64,000 nt of DNA from Patescibacteria group bacterium. Its GTDB lineage: Bacteria > Patescibacteriota > Microgenomatia > UBA1406 > GWC2-37-13. Below the pieces are notes generated by a model. The model worked only from the letters and a program-made list of their open reading frames with translations, ran no database searches and was not told where the DNA came from. Made by a program: the position numbers and the translations under genes. The stretch lies in the NCBI GenBank assembly GCA_023380935.1, contig JAMCST010000011.1, positions 124,001-188,000 of the forward strand. Reading direction: 5' to 3'. Shown piece after piece: positions 19,645 through 29,204 of the stretch (position 1 is its first letter; each line of letters opens with the position of its first letter).

Positions 19645-20061
19645 CTAATGGTTATAGACCGGATAAGTATGTGGAGTTAGATGAAAATCGACATCAAGAT
19701 GCGCCCTTTGAACGTTTCTTAAATGATGACGGTAGAGAATAACATGCTTGACTCCGTTTTTTATTAGTATGGCCCTTTGTTTGTGTTTAGGATCATCATC
19801 GCTGCCAAAATCTGCTTCGTCGCAGTCACTAATCGTAATTTCCACGTATATCCCAGACGAGTCGGGCTTACGAGTATTAATTATTAAAAAATCAGGAATA
19901 GTAACACGTGGTCTTCCTTCAATCTCGGCACGCATCCTTTCCGGCTCGTGATAAACCTCTAGATGTCCAACCGCTAATAATATTTGGGCAAACGCCCGTT
20001 CCGCTAAGTTATGAATACCCGGTAAATCGGCGGTTGTCAGTCTTTTTCGCTGGTCTTCCAC
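19645..20061 (-). CDS. hypothetical protein (possible nuclease-like fold)
   Basis: 138-aa ORF with RPRVTIPDFLIINTRKPDSSGIYVEIT pattern. Confidence 0.5.
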   Translation of the reverse strand: MEDQRKRLTTADLPGIHNLAERAFAQILLAVGHLEVYHEPERMRAEIEGRPRVTIPDFLIINTRKPDSSGIYVEITISDCDEADFGSDDDPKHKQRAILIKNGVKHVILYRHHLRNVQRAHLDVDFHLTPHTYPVYNH

Positions 20062-20182
20062 TCTCGTTTTGATCTTACCGCGTCAGAATACCTTTTTCAA
20101 CTTATCAAACTGATTCATAATAACACAAATGTGCAACTCCGATTGACAAACCGTCTTATCTATATTAAACTTACATATAGTT

Positions 20183-20563
20183 ATGAGACGATCATGCGGT
20201 CAGGTGGTGGTGGAGAATTTTTTTGAGCCGTGCGTTTTGTACCTGCTCATGGAGCAACCGGGCTACGGATACGAATTGATGCGCCGGTTAAAAACCCACT
20301 GTTCCTGTACGGTCAACATCGGCAATCTCTACCGGGGACTGGGACGTCTGATAAAAAACAAAAGCATTACCAAAAAAACCGTCAAGAGCGCTTTGGGACC
20401 AAAAAAAATCGTTTACACCATTACCCCTAGAGGACGATTGCAGCTGCAGCAATGGATCGCCGGACTGGAAACGCAAAACAAAACCTTATCGAGGTTAATT
20501 ACAAATTACAAAAAAAAATATGATTCAGGTAACGCAAAAAAACTTCAAAGACGAAGTGGTTAA
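20183..20563 (+). CDS. PadR-family transcriptional regulator
   Basis: LYLLMEQPGYGYELMRRL...NIGNLYRGLGRLIKN...YTITPRGRLQLQQW; overlaps next gene by 44 bp. Confidence 0.88.
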   Translation: MRRSCGQVVVENFFEPCVLYLLMEQPGYGYELMRRLKTHCSCTVNIGNLYRGLGRLIKNKSITKKTVKSALGPKKIVYTITPRGRLQLQQWIAGLETQNKTLSRLITNYKKKYDSGNAKKLQRRSG

Positions 20564-21098
20564 CTTTAAAGGTATTGTCGCCGCCGACTTCTTCGCCGAC
20601 TGGTGTGGTCCGTGTCAAATGCTCTCTCCCCTGATGGAGGAGATGAGCCGGGAAAATAAAGACGAGGACGTAAAATTCGTTAAGGTTAATGTCGACGAGG
20701 AACAGGAACTGGCCGGTCTATTTGGCGTTATGAGCATCCCGACGGTAATCGTGTTTAACCGCGGCCGGGTAGTTAACCAACAGGTCGGCGTCGCGTCCAA
20801 AACCACTTATCAAAACCTCATTGACCAGGCAAATGTCAAACCCTCTGATCACATAAAAGACAACGACAACCAGGTGATCGTCTTTACCACCCCGACCTGT
20901 CCCTACTGCCATATGCTAAAGGACTATCTGCGCCAAAAACGGGTTGAGTTTAAGGAGATTAACGTTGCCCAGGATGGCGCCTGGGCCAAAAAAATGGTGG
21001 AAAAATCCGGACAGATGGGGGTACCGCAATTATGGATTAACGGTCAGGTCGTCGTCGGGTTCAACCGCCCCCGTCTCGAGACGCTGATTGAACCTTAA
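20520..21098 (+). CDS. thioredoxin-glutaredoxin (NrdH-like) fusion protein
   Basis: FFADWCGPCQMLSP (Trx) and FTTPTCPYCHMLKDYLRQ (Grx) in one ORF. Confidence 0.92.
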   Translation: MIQVTQKNFKDEVVNFKGIVAADFFADWCGPCQMLSPLMEEMSRENKDEDVKFVKVNVDEEQELAGLFGVMSIPTVIVFNRGRVVNQQVGVASKTTYQNLIDQANVKPSDHIKDNDNQVIVFTTPTCPYCHMLKDYLRQKRVEFKEINVAQDGAWAKKMVEKSGQMGVPQLWINGQVVVGFNRPRLETLIEP

Positions 21099-22806
21099 GA
21101 TCGTCCGATTCTGCCGCCCCATTGCAACGACTACCGATGGCGGCGGCCATAAAGGCGACGAATAAAGGGTGCGGCTGCAACGGCCGCGATTTATACTCCG
21201 GATGGCCTTGGATCCCGACGTAAAACGGATGGTCTTTTTGCGCCAGTTCAATAATCTCCACCAGGCGCTCGAGTTTTGACCGGGCGGAAATCGTCAAACC
21301 ATTTTTTTCAAACAACGGCGCGTAGGCGCTGTTGAACTCGTAACGGTGCCGGTGGCGTTCGCTGATCAGGTGTTTTTCTCGATCTAAGAATCTGCCGTTA
21401 CGTTCATAGGCGCGCGCCACGATCGTTCCCGGTTTCAAATAAGCTTCCCAGGCGCCCAATCTCATAGTGCCGCCATATGCCCGTCTTTCCAGTAGTTTTT
21501 TTTGCCCGGCAATCAGATGGATGACCGGATGCTTAGTCTGCGGTGCAACCTCGGTGGTATTGGCGTCTTTTAACCCTAACACGTCGCGGGCAAACGCGAC
21601 CACGGCCAACTGCATACCGTAACACAATCCCAGATAGGGCAGTTTTTTCCGGCGGGCATAACTGGCGGCCGCGATCATCCCCTCGGCTCCCCGCGGTCCC
21701 CAACCGATCGGCACCACCAGACCGTCAAGTCCATGAATATGTTTTTCAACTCCATCCCGCTCCACCTGTTCGGCATCGATCCAAACCGTTTTAACGCGAT
21801 AACCGTGATACCAAGTCGCGTGCTGGAGGGCGTCAAAAAGTGCGGCGTAAGAATCGCGCAGTTGATACTCGCCGGTGGCAAAATACTTGCCGACGATGCC
21901 GATCGTTACCAATCTGTTTCCCTTTTTAATTTTGTCTACCTGATGGATAAAGGTTTTCCAGGTGGCCGAACCGTCCTGTTTTTTGGCCAAGCCAAACTTT
22001 TCCAGGATGCGTGCGTCCAACCGCTGTTTTTGCAACAGTAAAGGCACCGTATAGATATTGTCTACGTCGGGTGCCGAGATGATGTCTTCTGGCAACACGT
22101 TGCAAAAAAGGGCAAATCGTTCTTTTCTGCGTTTGTCCAATACCCGGTCCGACCGGGCAATGATAAAATCCGGCTGAATACCCATCGAGCTCAAGGTGCG
22201 CACCGACAGCTGGATTGGTTTGGTTTTCGGTTCTCCCAAGTGGGCCGGAGCCGGCATATAGCCGACATGGACGTGTAGTACTTTGCCCGGGTGTTTTAGC
22301 TCAAGAATGCGCGAGGCCTCATAGTAAAAAATATTCTGGTACTCGCCGGTGGTACCGCCCAGTTCGACGACGACGACCTCGGCGTTTTCCGCGGCTCCGA
22401 CCGCTTCCCAGCGCCGCTGCATCTCGTCGGTGATATAGGGAATCGCCTCCACGTCCTCACCCTGATACTCAAACCGCCTTTCCCGGTCGATCACGGTTTT
22501 ATAGATCTGGCCCATGGTGATAAAATTCGCCCGGCCCAAATTCTTATCGAGGAATTTTTCATAGGTGCCGATATCCATATCGGCTTCGGTACCGTCTTCA
22601 CACAAAAACGGGTCGCCGTGCTCAATCGGATTAATCGTGCCGGCGTCGATATTCAGGTAGTTTTCGCATTTTACCGAAGTCACCCGATAACCGGCCCACT
22701 GAAGAAGAGAAGCGATGGAAGCTGATACGACTCCTTTGCCGACCCCGGAGATCACGCCGCCGGAAACAAATATGTACTTCAGCTTCACGGTCTCAATTAT
22801 ATGCAT
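21061..22806 (-). CDS. pyrG: CTP synthase
   Basis: KYIFVSGGVISGVGKGVVSASIA, YLNIDAGTINPIEHGDPFLCEDGTEADMDIG, GLCYGMQLAVVAFARDV. Confidence 0.97.
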   Translation of the reverse strand: MHIIETVKLKYIFVSGGVISGVGKGVVSASIASLLQWAGYRVTSVKCENYLNIDAGTINPIEHGDPFLCEDGTEADMDIGTYEKFLDKNLGRANFITMGQIYKTVIDRERRFEYQGEDVEAIPYITDEMQRRWEAVGAAENAEVVVVELGGTTGEYQNIFYYEASRILELKHPGKVLHVHVGYMPAPAHLGEPKTKPIQLSVRTLSSMGIQPDFIIARSDRVLDKRRKERFALFCNVLPEDIISAPDVDNIYTVPLLLQKQRLDARILEKFGLAKKQDGSATWKTFIHQVDKIKKGNRLVTIGIVGKYFATGEYQLRDSYAALFDALQHATWYHGYRVKTVWIDAEQVERDGVEKHIHGLDGLVVPIGWGPRGAEGMIAAASYARRKKLPYLGLCYGMQLAVVAFARDVLGLKDANTTEVAPQTKHPVIHLIAGQKKLLERRAYGGTMRLGAWEAYLKPGTIVARAYERNGRFLDREKHLISERHRHRYEFNSAYAPLFEKNGLTISARSKLERLVEIIELAQKDHPFYVGIQGHPEYKSRPLQPHPLFVAFMAAAIGSRCNGAAESDDLKVQSASRDGGG

Positions 22807-22914
22807 TAATTACCAAATGTCAATTAATATTTTCCCGGACGGTTTTAAGCCAATCGTCAGCATTCTCCGTTATGCTGTCATCAGGCTTTTTAAAAGAAAG
22901 GGGGTGGTAACAAT

Positions 22915-23469
22915 ATGAACAAAAAACCGTGGCTTTCCCTCATCGCCGTTGTCCTGGTGACGGGAACAATACTGTCGGTGTCGCAGCCGGCTTATGCGGC
23001 CAACGGTTGGCTGGGTAATAACAATGTCTTTTCCCGCCTGGTCGAGTTCATCTCCCAGAAATTCGGCCTGGACAAGACCCAGGTGCAAAACGCGGTCAAC
23101 GACTTCAAGCAGCAGGAAAAGGCCAAGATTACCCCGCGGCCGACCATGACTCCCGAAGACCAACAGGCGCGCGAAAAAAAACGGCTGGATAATTCTGTCT
23201 CTCAAGGCAAAATTACCCAGGCGCAGGAGGACGCGATCATTGCCGAACTGAACGCCTTAAAAACCAAATACCCCTTCAGCTCCACCACGACGGCTGACCA
23301 GCGCAAAACCCAGATGCAAAACCTGCAGAACGAACTGCAGTCCTGGGCTCAGGCGAACGGGATCAATGCCAAACTGATCTGGCCGATCGGCGTCGGAGGC
23401 GGATTTGTCGGGGAAATGAGAGGAATGGGACGAGGTAGATTCGCACCTAAATCCAGCCCGACTCCGTAG
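22915..23469 (+). CDS. secreted helical protein
   Basis: Signal peptide ...SVSQPAYAANG; strong SD AAAGGGGGTGG upstream. Confidence 0.65.
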   Translation: MNKKPWLSLIAVVLVTGTILSVSQPAYAANGWLGNNNVFSRLVEFISQKFGLDKTQVQNAVNDFKQQEKAKITPRPTMTPEDQQAREKKRLDNSVSQGKITQAQEDAIIAELNALKTKYPFSSTTTADQRKTQMQNLQNELQSWAQANGINAKLIWPIGVGGGFVGEMRGMGRGRFAPKSSPTP

Positions 23470-23480
23470 ACCTACGATAC

Positions 23481-23520
23481 GCCAAAAAAACGCTCCGGCA
23501 ACACGGGGCGTTTTTTTGGC
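23481..23520 (+). terminator. Rho-independent terminator
   Basis: gccaaaaaaacgctccggcaacacggggcgtttttttggc. Confidence 0.88.
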
Positions 23521-23546
23521 GGGTTGTGTTATGCTTATAGTTACCT

Positions 23547-24365
23547 ATGAACATCGGCGTGTTTGACTCCGGTCTGGGCGGCCTGACAATCTTCAAGGCG
23601 CTGCTGCAGCAACTGCCCCAATACAACTACGTCTATCTGGGCGACAACGCCCGGGTGCCTTACGGCAACCGCTCGGCAGAGACGATTTACCAGTTTACTA
23701 AGCAGGCGCTGGAGTTTTTGTTTAAACACGACTGCCTGTTGATCATTATCGCCTGCAACACCTCCACCGCCACGACACTGCGCCGCATCCAGACCGAGTT
23801 GTTACCCCAACACCATCCCGACAAACACGTACTAGGAATCATCAAGCCGGTGGTCGAAACGGTGGCGGCCTCAACCGCCCGGCGGGTGGGCGTCATCGCC
23901 ACGCGGGCCACGGTTGAATCCGGCAGCTTCATCCGCGAACTGAAAAAAGAGAATCCGGCCGTTGCCGTATTCCAGAATGCCGGCCCCCTGCTCGTCCCGT
24001 TTATCGAAGAAGGGGAACTAAAAGGACCGGTGCTTCAGACCGTACTGAAACGCTATATTGACCCGCTCCTGCGCCACGGCATTGACCACCTTATTCTCGG
24101 TTGCACCCACTACGGTCTGATCAAACCTGCGGTGCAACAGGCAATCGGGAACAAGGTTAAGGTCATGACCGAGGAAGAGGTAGTGGCGCAAAAGCTGCGC
24201 TCATACTTAAAAAAACACCCCGAGGTGGAAACCAAACTGGGAAAAACCACCCAACGCCGCTTCTTCATCACCGACTACAGCCCCCGCTACCAAAATCTGG
24301 TACGGTTGTTCCTGGGCAACCACTTCCAAGACCACCACCGGCTGGAACTGGTCAAACTGACATAA
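23547..24365 (+). CDS. murI: glutamate racemase
   Basis: IGVFDSGLGGLTIFKAL, YLGDNARVPYG, IIACNTSTATTL, LILGCTHYGL. Confidence 0.97.
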   Translation: MNIGVFDSGLGGLTIFKALLQQLPQYNYVYLGDNARVPYGNRSAETIYQFTKQALEFLFKHDCLLIIIACNTSTATTLRRIQTELLPQHHPDKHVLGIIKPVVETVAASTARRVGVIATRATVESGSFIRELKKENPAVAVFQNAGPLLVPFIEEGELKGPVLQTVLKRYIDPLLRHGIDHLILGCTHYGLIKPAVQQAIGNKVKVMTEEEVVAQKLRSYLKKHPEVETKLGKTTQRRFFITDYSPRYQNLVRLFLGNHFQDHHRLELVKLT

Positions 24366-24420
24366 TCACCAAAACCCTCGTCTGTCACTATTTTTGCGCA
24401 TATCGTATATACTGAAATTA

Positions 24421-24897
24421 ATGAACCGGTTATCTAAACTGCTGCTGGCAATCGTGATCTGTGAGGGAGTCGGCCTGATCAGCGCACCTTTTACCAGCGC
24501 CGCCATTCCCACTTGGTATGCCGGGCTGGAGAAACCCGTTTTCTCTCCACCCAACTGGCTGTTTGCGCCGGTCTGGACGAGTTTGTATTTGCTGATGGCC
24601 TTGTCCGCCTACCGCGTCTGGATCAGGGGTACGCGGGCAAAAAAAGTCCGAGTGGCGCTGCTGTTTTTCCTGATTCAACTGCTGCTGAATTTTCTTTGGT
24701 CACCTCTGTTTTTCGGACTGCGCGCGCCGCTGCTCGCTTTGGTGGAGATCGGCCTCCTTTGGGTGGCGATCATTATTACGATCTTCAATTTCCACCGAGT
24801 GGATCACCGCGCCGCCTATTTGTTGCTTCCCTACCTGATCTGGGTCAGCTTTGCCATGCTGCTTAACTTCTCCATTGTGATGCTTAATCCGGCTTAG
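24421..24897 (+). CDS. TspO/MBR family protein
   Basis: WYAGLEKPVFSPPNWLFAPVWTSLYLLMALSAYRVW; ATG 24421. Confidence 0.92.
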   Translation: MNRLSKLLLAIVICEGVGLISAPFTSAAIPTWYAGLEKPVFSPPNWLFAPVWTSLYLLMALSAYRVWIRGTRAKKVRVALLFFLIQLLLNFLWSPLFFGLRAPLLALVEIGLLWVAIIITIFNFHRVDHRAAYLLLPYLIWVSFAMLLNFSIVMLNPA

Positions 24898-24936
24898 CCC
24901 ACCACATCACGCCGTTTTTGCCTTATAATTACCACC

Positions 24937-26418
24937 ATGATTAAAGCCAGCCATATCAGTTTTGCCTATACCGATTCCCCGCTTTTTCAAGACGGCGGTT
25001 TTACGGTTGGTCCGGGAATGAAGGCGGGTCTGGTCGGGCCAAACGGCGCCGGTAAGTCGACTTTACTCGCGTTGATCTGCGGCAAACAACGACCGGACCG
25101 CGGCCGCATCGAAACCACCGGAGCGGTGGCTCTGGTCCCGCAGGAAGTAAAATACGACGCGGCAATGGAAACCGCCCCGGCCATCCGCGCCTATATCGAT
25201 CCCGACCATGCTCATGAAGATTTTCAACTGCGGCAGATGCTGGCCGGGCTGGAATTAGATTCCTTAAACCTTTTGTCTTCACCCCGCGGTCTCAGCGGTG
25301 GCCAAAAAACCAAACTCGCCCTGATCCGCGCTTTACTGCAGGAACCGGACGTTCTTCTTTTGGACGAACCAACCAACTTCGTGGACGTGAACGGAAAAAA
25401 ATGGGTGGCGCATCGCTTAGGCCGTTATCCGAAAACCCTGTTGTTGATTTCCCATGATTTGGCGCTGATGAACAAATATATCGACAAGGTGATCGCGATC
25501 GACCCATTGACCAAGACAATTACCGAACACAACGGCAACTATACCACCTATCTTACCCTGAAAAAACAAAGAGAGGAATTGATGAGAAGGAAAATCATCA
25601 GCGAAAAAAAACACATCGTACGGATGAAAAAAGGCCTGAAAAAAATGGACCGCTACACTTCGGAAAAAGGCGTAAGACAACGCACCCGGCTCAAAAAAAG
25701 AATTGAGGCGCTCGAACTGGCGCTTCCGCCTTTACCGCAGGAAGTCAGGTCGATCAAATTCAAACTGCTAGCACCGGCCCGGATCGGGGAGGTTCCGATT
25801 GTCGCCCGCCATATCCGCAAAAGTTACGGAAACCGTCTCGTGCTAGACGATGTCTCGTTGATACTCCAACGCTATGAACGGATGATCCTGATTGGTAAGA
25901 ACGGCGTTGGTAAAAGCACCTTAATCAAGATTCTCATGGGCATAATTCCCTATGACGCTGGCGAGATTGTTAAAGACGAAAAATTAAAGGTCGGTTATTA
26001 TTCTCAGGAGTTCGAAACGTTTGCCATGGAGCGAACACTCATCGACACGGTGTACCGTTATACCGAAGCCAACGATACCTATGTCCGCCCGCTATTGGCT
26101 CGTCTCCTTTTCCGGGGCGACAAGATTTTCCAGACTGTGGACTCCCTTTCCGGCGGGGAAAAAACCCGTCTGGCCCTGGCGCTGTTATTGCTGCGCGACT
26201 TTAATCTTTTGATGCTCGACGAACCGACTACCTACCTTGATGTCATGTCGCAACGCGTCATTCTCGAGGCGTTGAGGGGGTACCAAGGGACGATATTGCT
26301 TGTCAGCCACAGCCGCGATTTTGTCAAAGAGTTAAAACCAACCAAAGCACTGCTTTTACCGGAAAACGGCCTGGTTGACTGGAACGACGACCTGCTGGGA
26401 AGAATCAGTGAGATATAA
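24937..26418 (+). CDS. ABC-F family ATP-binding protein
   Basis: Two NBDs: GPNGAGKSTLL/LSGGQKTKLAL/LLLDEPTNFVD and GKNGVGKSTLI/LSGGEKTRLAL/LMLDEPTTYLD; no TM domain. Confidence 0.93.
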   Translation: MIKASHISFAYTDSPLFQDGGFTVGPGMKAGLVGPNGAGKSTLLALICGKQRPDRGRIETTGAVALVPQEVKYDAAMETAPAIRAYIDPDHAHEDFQLRQMLAGLELDSLNLLSSPRGLSGGQKTKLALIRALLQEPDVLLLDEPTNFVDVNGKKWVAHRLGRYPKTLLLISHDLALMNKYIDKVIAIDPLTKTITEHNGNYTTYLTLKKQREELMRRKIISEKKHIVRMKKGLKKMDRYTSEKGVRQRTRLKKRIEALELALPPLPQEVRSIKFKLLAPARIGEVPIVARHIRKSYGNRLVLDDVSLILQRYERMILIGKNGVGKSTLIKILMGIIPYDAGEIVKDEKLKVGYYSQEFETFAMERTLIDTVYRYTEANDTYVRPLLARLLFRGDKIFQTVDSLSGGEKTRLALALLLLRDFNLLMLDEPTTYLDVMSQRVILEALRGYQGTILLVSHSRDFVKELKPTKALLLPENGLVDWNDDLLGRISEI

Positions 26419-26422
26419 CTCG

Positions 26423-26701
26423 CTATTTTCTTTCGATCCTAATGGCCTTACCTTTAATCAGCGCTTCGGCGATTTTTTTCATGGCGCCATCAAGAATGCG
26501 GGCAAAGGTCGGTTGCGATACGTTCATCTTTTTGGCGCAGGCGGTTTGATCCAGTCCGTCGAGTTCGTAGAGTTTCAGCGCCTCCAGTTCGTCGGGAAAC
26601 AACACCATTTCCTCCAACGCCCGCAACGGAATCCCGCGCGGTTTAAAATAGTAGACGTCAGGCTGAAAACGCAGCCGCCGTTTTATCTTTGGTCTGGGCA
26701 T
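26423..26701 (-). CDS. DUF134-family HTH protein
   Basis: MPRPKIKRRLRFQPDVYYFKPRGIPL...LDGLDQTACAKKMNVSQPTFARIL. Confidence 0.88.
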   Translation of the reverse strand: MPRPKIKRRLRFQPDVYYFKPRGIPLRALEEMVLFPDELEALKLYELDGLDQTACAKKMNVSQPTFARILDGAMKKIAEALIKGKAIRIERK

Positions 26702-26844
26702 AAAGGAAACTCTCCGGTGTTATTTTACCCTCCTTCGCGACAAGCTTCAATCGTCAAATCGGGGAACAGACAGAAAGGTGCTCCTAACGTAGTCAAGCTC
26801 AACTTGACGCAGTGGAGTACGCTTCGGAAGGGTTGCGATGAGCC

Positions 26845-27048
26845 TCACTCCGACTGGGCCACACCGAGCAACTCTTTTTCCACTTGTTTCAACTCCGCCG
26901 TCAACTCCTTGCGGTAGTCTTCCAGGTCCGCTTTTGTCCAGCGCCGGTTGCGTCCGAAAAAGCGCCTTAAACCCCTACCGCATGGTCCCATTCCCCGACC
27001 GGTAAACCGACCGGCGCCTTGTGGTCCAGTTTCATCAAAACCAGGCAT
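26845..27048 (-). CDS. DUF5320-like small protein
   Basis: MPGFDETGPQGAGRFTGRGMGPCGRGLRR plus C-terminal coiled helix. Confidence 0.8.
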   Translation of the reverse strand: MPGFDETGPQGAGRFTGRGMGPCGRGLRRFFGRNRRWTKADLEDYRKELTAELKQVEKELLGVAQSE

Positions 27049-27135
27049 AGTGTTTCACCCCGCAATCATAGCCACTAATAATGAATACATATTCATTTTA
27101 AAATCGCCTGTTCGTTTTGTCAAGCCGGTACATTT

Positions 27136-27396
27136 TTATCTTACAGAAGAGCTCTGAAACAGCGCCGCTTTTTTCGCTCGCGGCCAGCGCTTGACCTGCG
27201 CCTCGCGCCGCAGCGCCTCCGATTGGCCGGGATATTTTTCCCAATAAACCAGCCGGGCCGGCGTCCGCCCCCTTAAATATTTGGCTGACCGGTTCCGGTC
27301 AAAATTATGCTCGCGCACCCGCCGTTTCAGATCGTTGGTCTGGCCGCAGTAAAACGTACCGTCGACGCACCGGAGCATATAGAAGTAATGGGTCAT
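27136..27396 (-). CDS. GIY-YIG endonuclease superfamily protein
   Basis: FYMLRCVDGTFYCGQTNDLKRRVREHN...SAKYLRGRTPARLVYWEKY. Confidence 0.93.
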   Translation of the reverse strand: MTHYFYMLRCVDGTFYCGQTNDLKRRVREHNFDRNRSAKYLRGRTPARLVYWEKYPGQSEALRREAQVKRWPRAKKAALFQSSSVR

Positions 27397-27404
27397 AGAC
27401 TATT

Positions 27405-27962
27405 TTACCTAACCACCAACGTCCCCCACATTCCCTTTTGCCGGTGGCCGGGAACGCTGCAGTAATAGACAAATGTGCCGGCCTTGTCCGCGACAAAACT
27501 GACGGTAATCGTGTCGGCGGTGGACACCGGTTCGGAAGTCACGTTGAATTCGTCGATCATGATGTTGTGCCGGCCGCCGGCGTTGGTCATGATTAAAGTC
27601 ACCTTATCGCCCTTGTTAACCGTGATTTGGTTGGGGGCGAAATAAAAGTTGCCGCCGGTGATATTGAAAGTTTTCTCCGTGGTTGATTTGTCGGTGCCGG
27701 CCGCGATCTGCTGTTGCTGCTGGTCGCTTAAGGCCGGCGGCGTCACGGCCGCCATCGCCATCCCGGTGGTAGTCCGCGCCGGCGTCCCCGTCTCACCGTT
27801 TCCGCGGCTGCTGCCCGCCTTACCCGACCCCACGGCCTCCTGTGTCGCTTGAGTCATACGCATCAACTTACCCTGAAAATAGTAATACTCGCCGATCAAA
27901 CCGAGCACCAATACGGCGATAATCAGCAGATAAGTTGAAGCCGATCCGGTACGTTTGTTCAT
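27405..27962 (-). CDS. membrane-anchored cupredoxin-domain protein
   Basis: NFYFAPNQITVNKGDKVTLIMTNAGGRHNIMIDE...TFVYYCSVPGHRQKGMWGTLVV; type-1 Cu ligands present. Confidence 0.9.
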   Translation of the reverse strand: MNKRTGSASTYLLIIAVLVLGLIGEYYYFQGKLMRMTQATQEAVGSGKAGSSRGNGETGTPARTTTGMAMAAVTPPALSDQQQQQIAAGTDKSTTEKTFNITGGNFYFAPNQITVNKGDKVTLIMTNAGGRHNIMIDEFNVTSEPVSTADTITVSFVADKAGTFVYYCSVPGHRQKGMWGTLVVR

Positions 27963-28068
27963 ATGATAATTTAATATATTTAATACTTAACTTATATCAC
28001 GTAGGTAATAGTTTGTAAAGGGGTAATTGCACCGGAAAAAGAAGTTTTAGCAGCGACTTTTTATCCCT

Positions 28069-29154
28069 TTAGAATTTAAAATAGGCAAACACTTCTTCCA
28101 TTGCCTTTTTTCCGCGGACAATATTTTGCCTCATCGTAGTAGAAGGATCAATGGTCGCGCGTTTAGTTCTCAAATGCATTTTGGAAATCAGGTAACGCAG
28201 TTTGAACAATTGAAATTTATCTTCGTTGTTTTCCAGCTGACCAATCTGCCGATAGCCTTCTTTAAACCAAGTCAGGCGCGGTTCGCCGAAAAACAGATTA
28301 TAAGCCGCCACTTCCATTAACGGATCGCCGGAAAAACACTCGTCCCAGTCCATCATGCCGGTAATGTGTTCGCCCTCACATAGTTCGTTCCAGTCGGCAA
28401 TGTCGTTATGAATCAGGGCTCCCGGCCGACAGCCCATCAACGCGTCGCTTCCGGCAAACAATCCCTCGATGGATCGACACTGCTTTTGAGCCAGTACGCC
28501 GGCATCGACCAGATAGCGAAGATCCAGCCCTAAGGCCGCCAGCAGATGTTGTTTAAACGCCCAATACTGGCCACGTAACCGCCCGGTCTTTTTGGCTAGT
28601 TGATTGTCAAAAAAACCAAACCCATCTGGCTTGACGGTATGGATTAACGCCGCATACTTTCCGGTTTCTCTGACCAGTTTTTTTTCCAGTTCCGTCGGTA
28701 AGGGGCTGCAGTCGGCCATCGGTTTGCCGGGAACCGCGGTCATGATCATGAACTCAAACGGCACGACTGATTGCGAATCGTCGATATGCACGGTTTCGTA
28801 GGTCGGCACTCCTAATTTTCTGGCGGCATCGGTAGCCGCTTTCTCCGCCCAGAAATAACCGTTTTTTACCTGTTTGGGATGAATACGTAAAATGACTTTC
28901 CGACCGCTTTGCAAGACAACCGGAATGACCGAGTTGACCGAACCCCGCCTGATGATCGGATTGATTGCGGCAATTTTTCGATCGTTTTTCCCAAATCCGG
29001 CTGATTTCATGCCATGATCAACCATCATGCACAACACTGCATCCTCCAGTTGCTCATGTCTTTCAATAAATACTCTTTTAGTTTCTGCCGCAGTCAAAGG
29101 ACGATTGGTCTGCCAGTAAAACATGTTTTTCCGGCTGGAGAGATCGATTGGCAT
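28069..29154 (-). CDS. APH-family phosphotransferase (small-molecule kinase fold)
   Basis: ALIHNDIADWNELCEGEHITGMMDWDECFSGDP. Confidence 0.82.
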   Translation of the reverse strand: MPIDLSSRKNMFYWQTNRPLTAAETKRVFIERHEQLEDAVLCMMVDHGMKSAGFGKNDRKIAAINPIIRRGSVNSVIPVVLQSGRKVILRIHPKQVKNGYFWAEKAATDAARKLGVPTYETVHIDDSQSVVPFEFMIMTAVPGKPMADCSPLPTELEKKLVRETGKYAALIHTVKPDGFGFFDNQLAKKTGRLRGQYWAFKQHLLAALGLDLRYLVDAGVLAQKQCRSIEGLFAGSDALMGCRPGALIHNDIADWNELCEGEHITGMMDWDECFSGDPLMEVAAYNLFFGEPRLTWFKEGYRQIGQLENNEDKFQLFKLRYLISKMHLRTKRATIDPSTTMRQNIVRGKKAMEEVFAYFKF

Positions 29155-29204
29155 GCGATAAGTATAGCAAAGATAAATTCTGGTCTACGTAAAAAGCGGG
29201 TTGA

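Noticed and set aside
22807-22914. pyrG attenuator or riboswitch in the upstream region
   Set aside because: No terminator-like hairpin or C-tract start was found upstream of pyrG on the minus strand.
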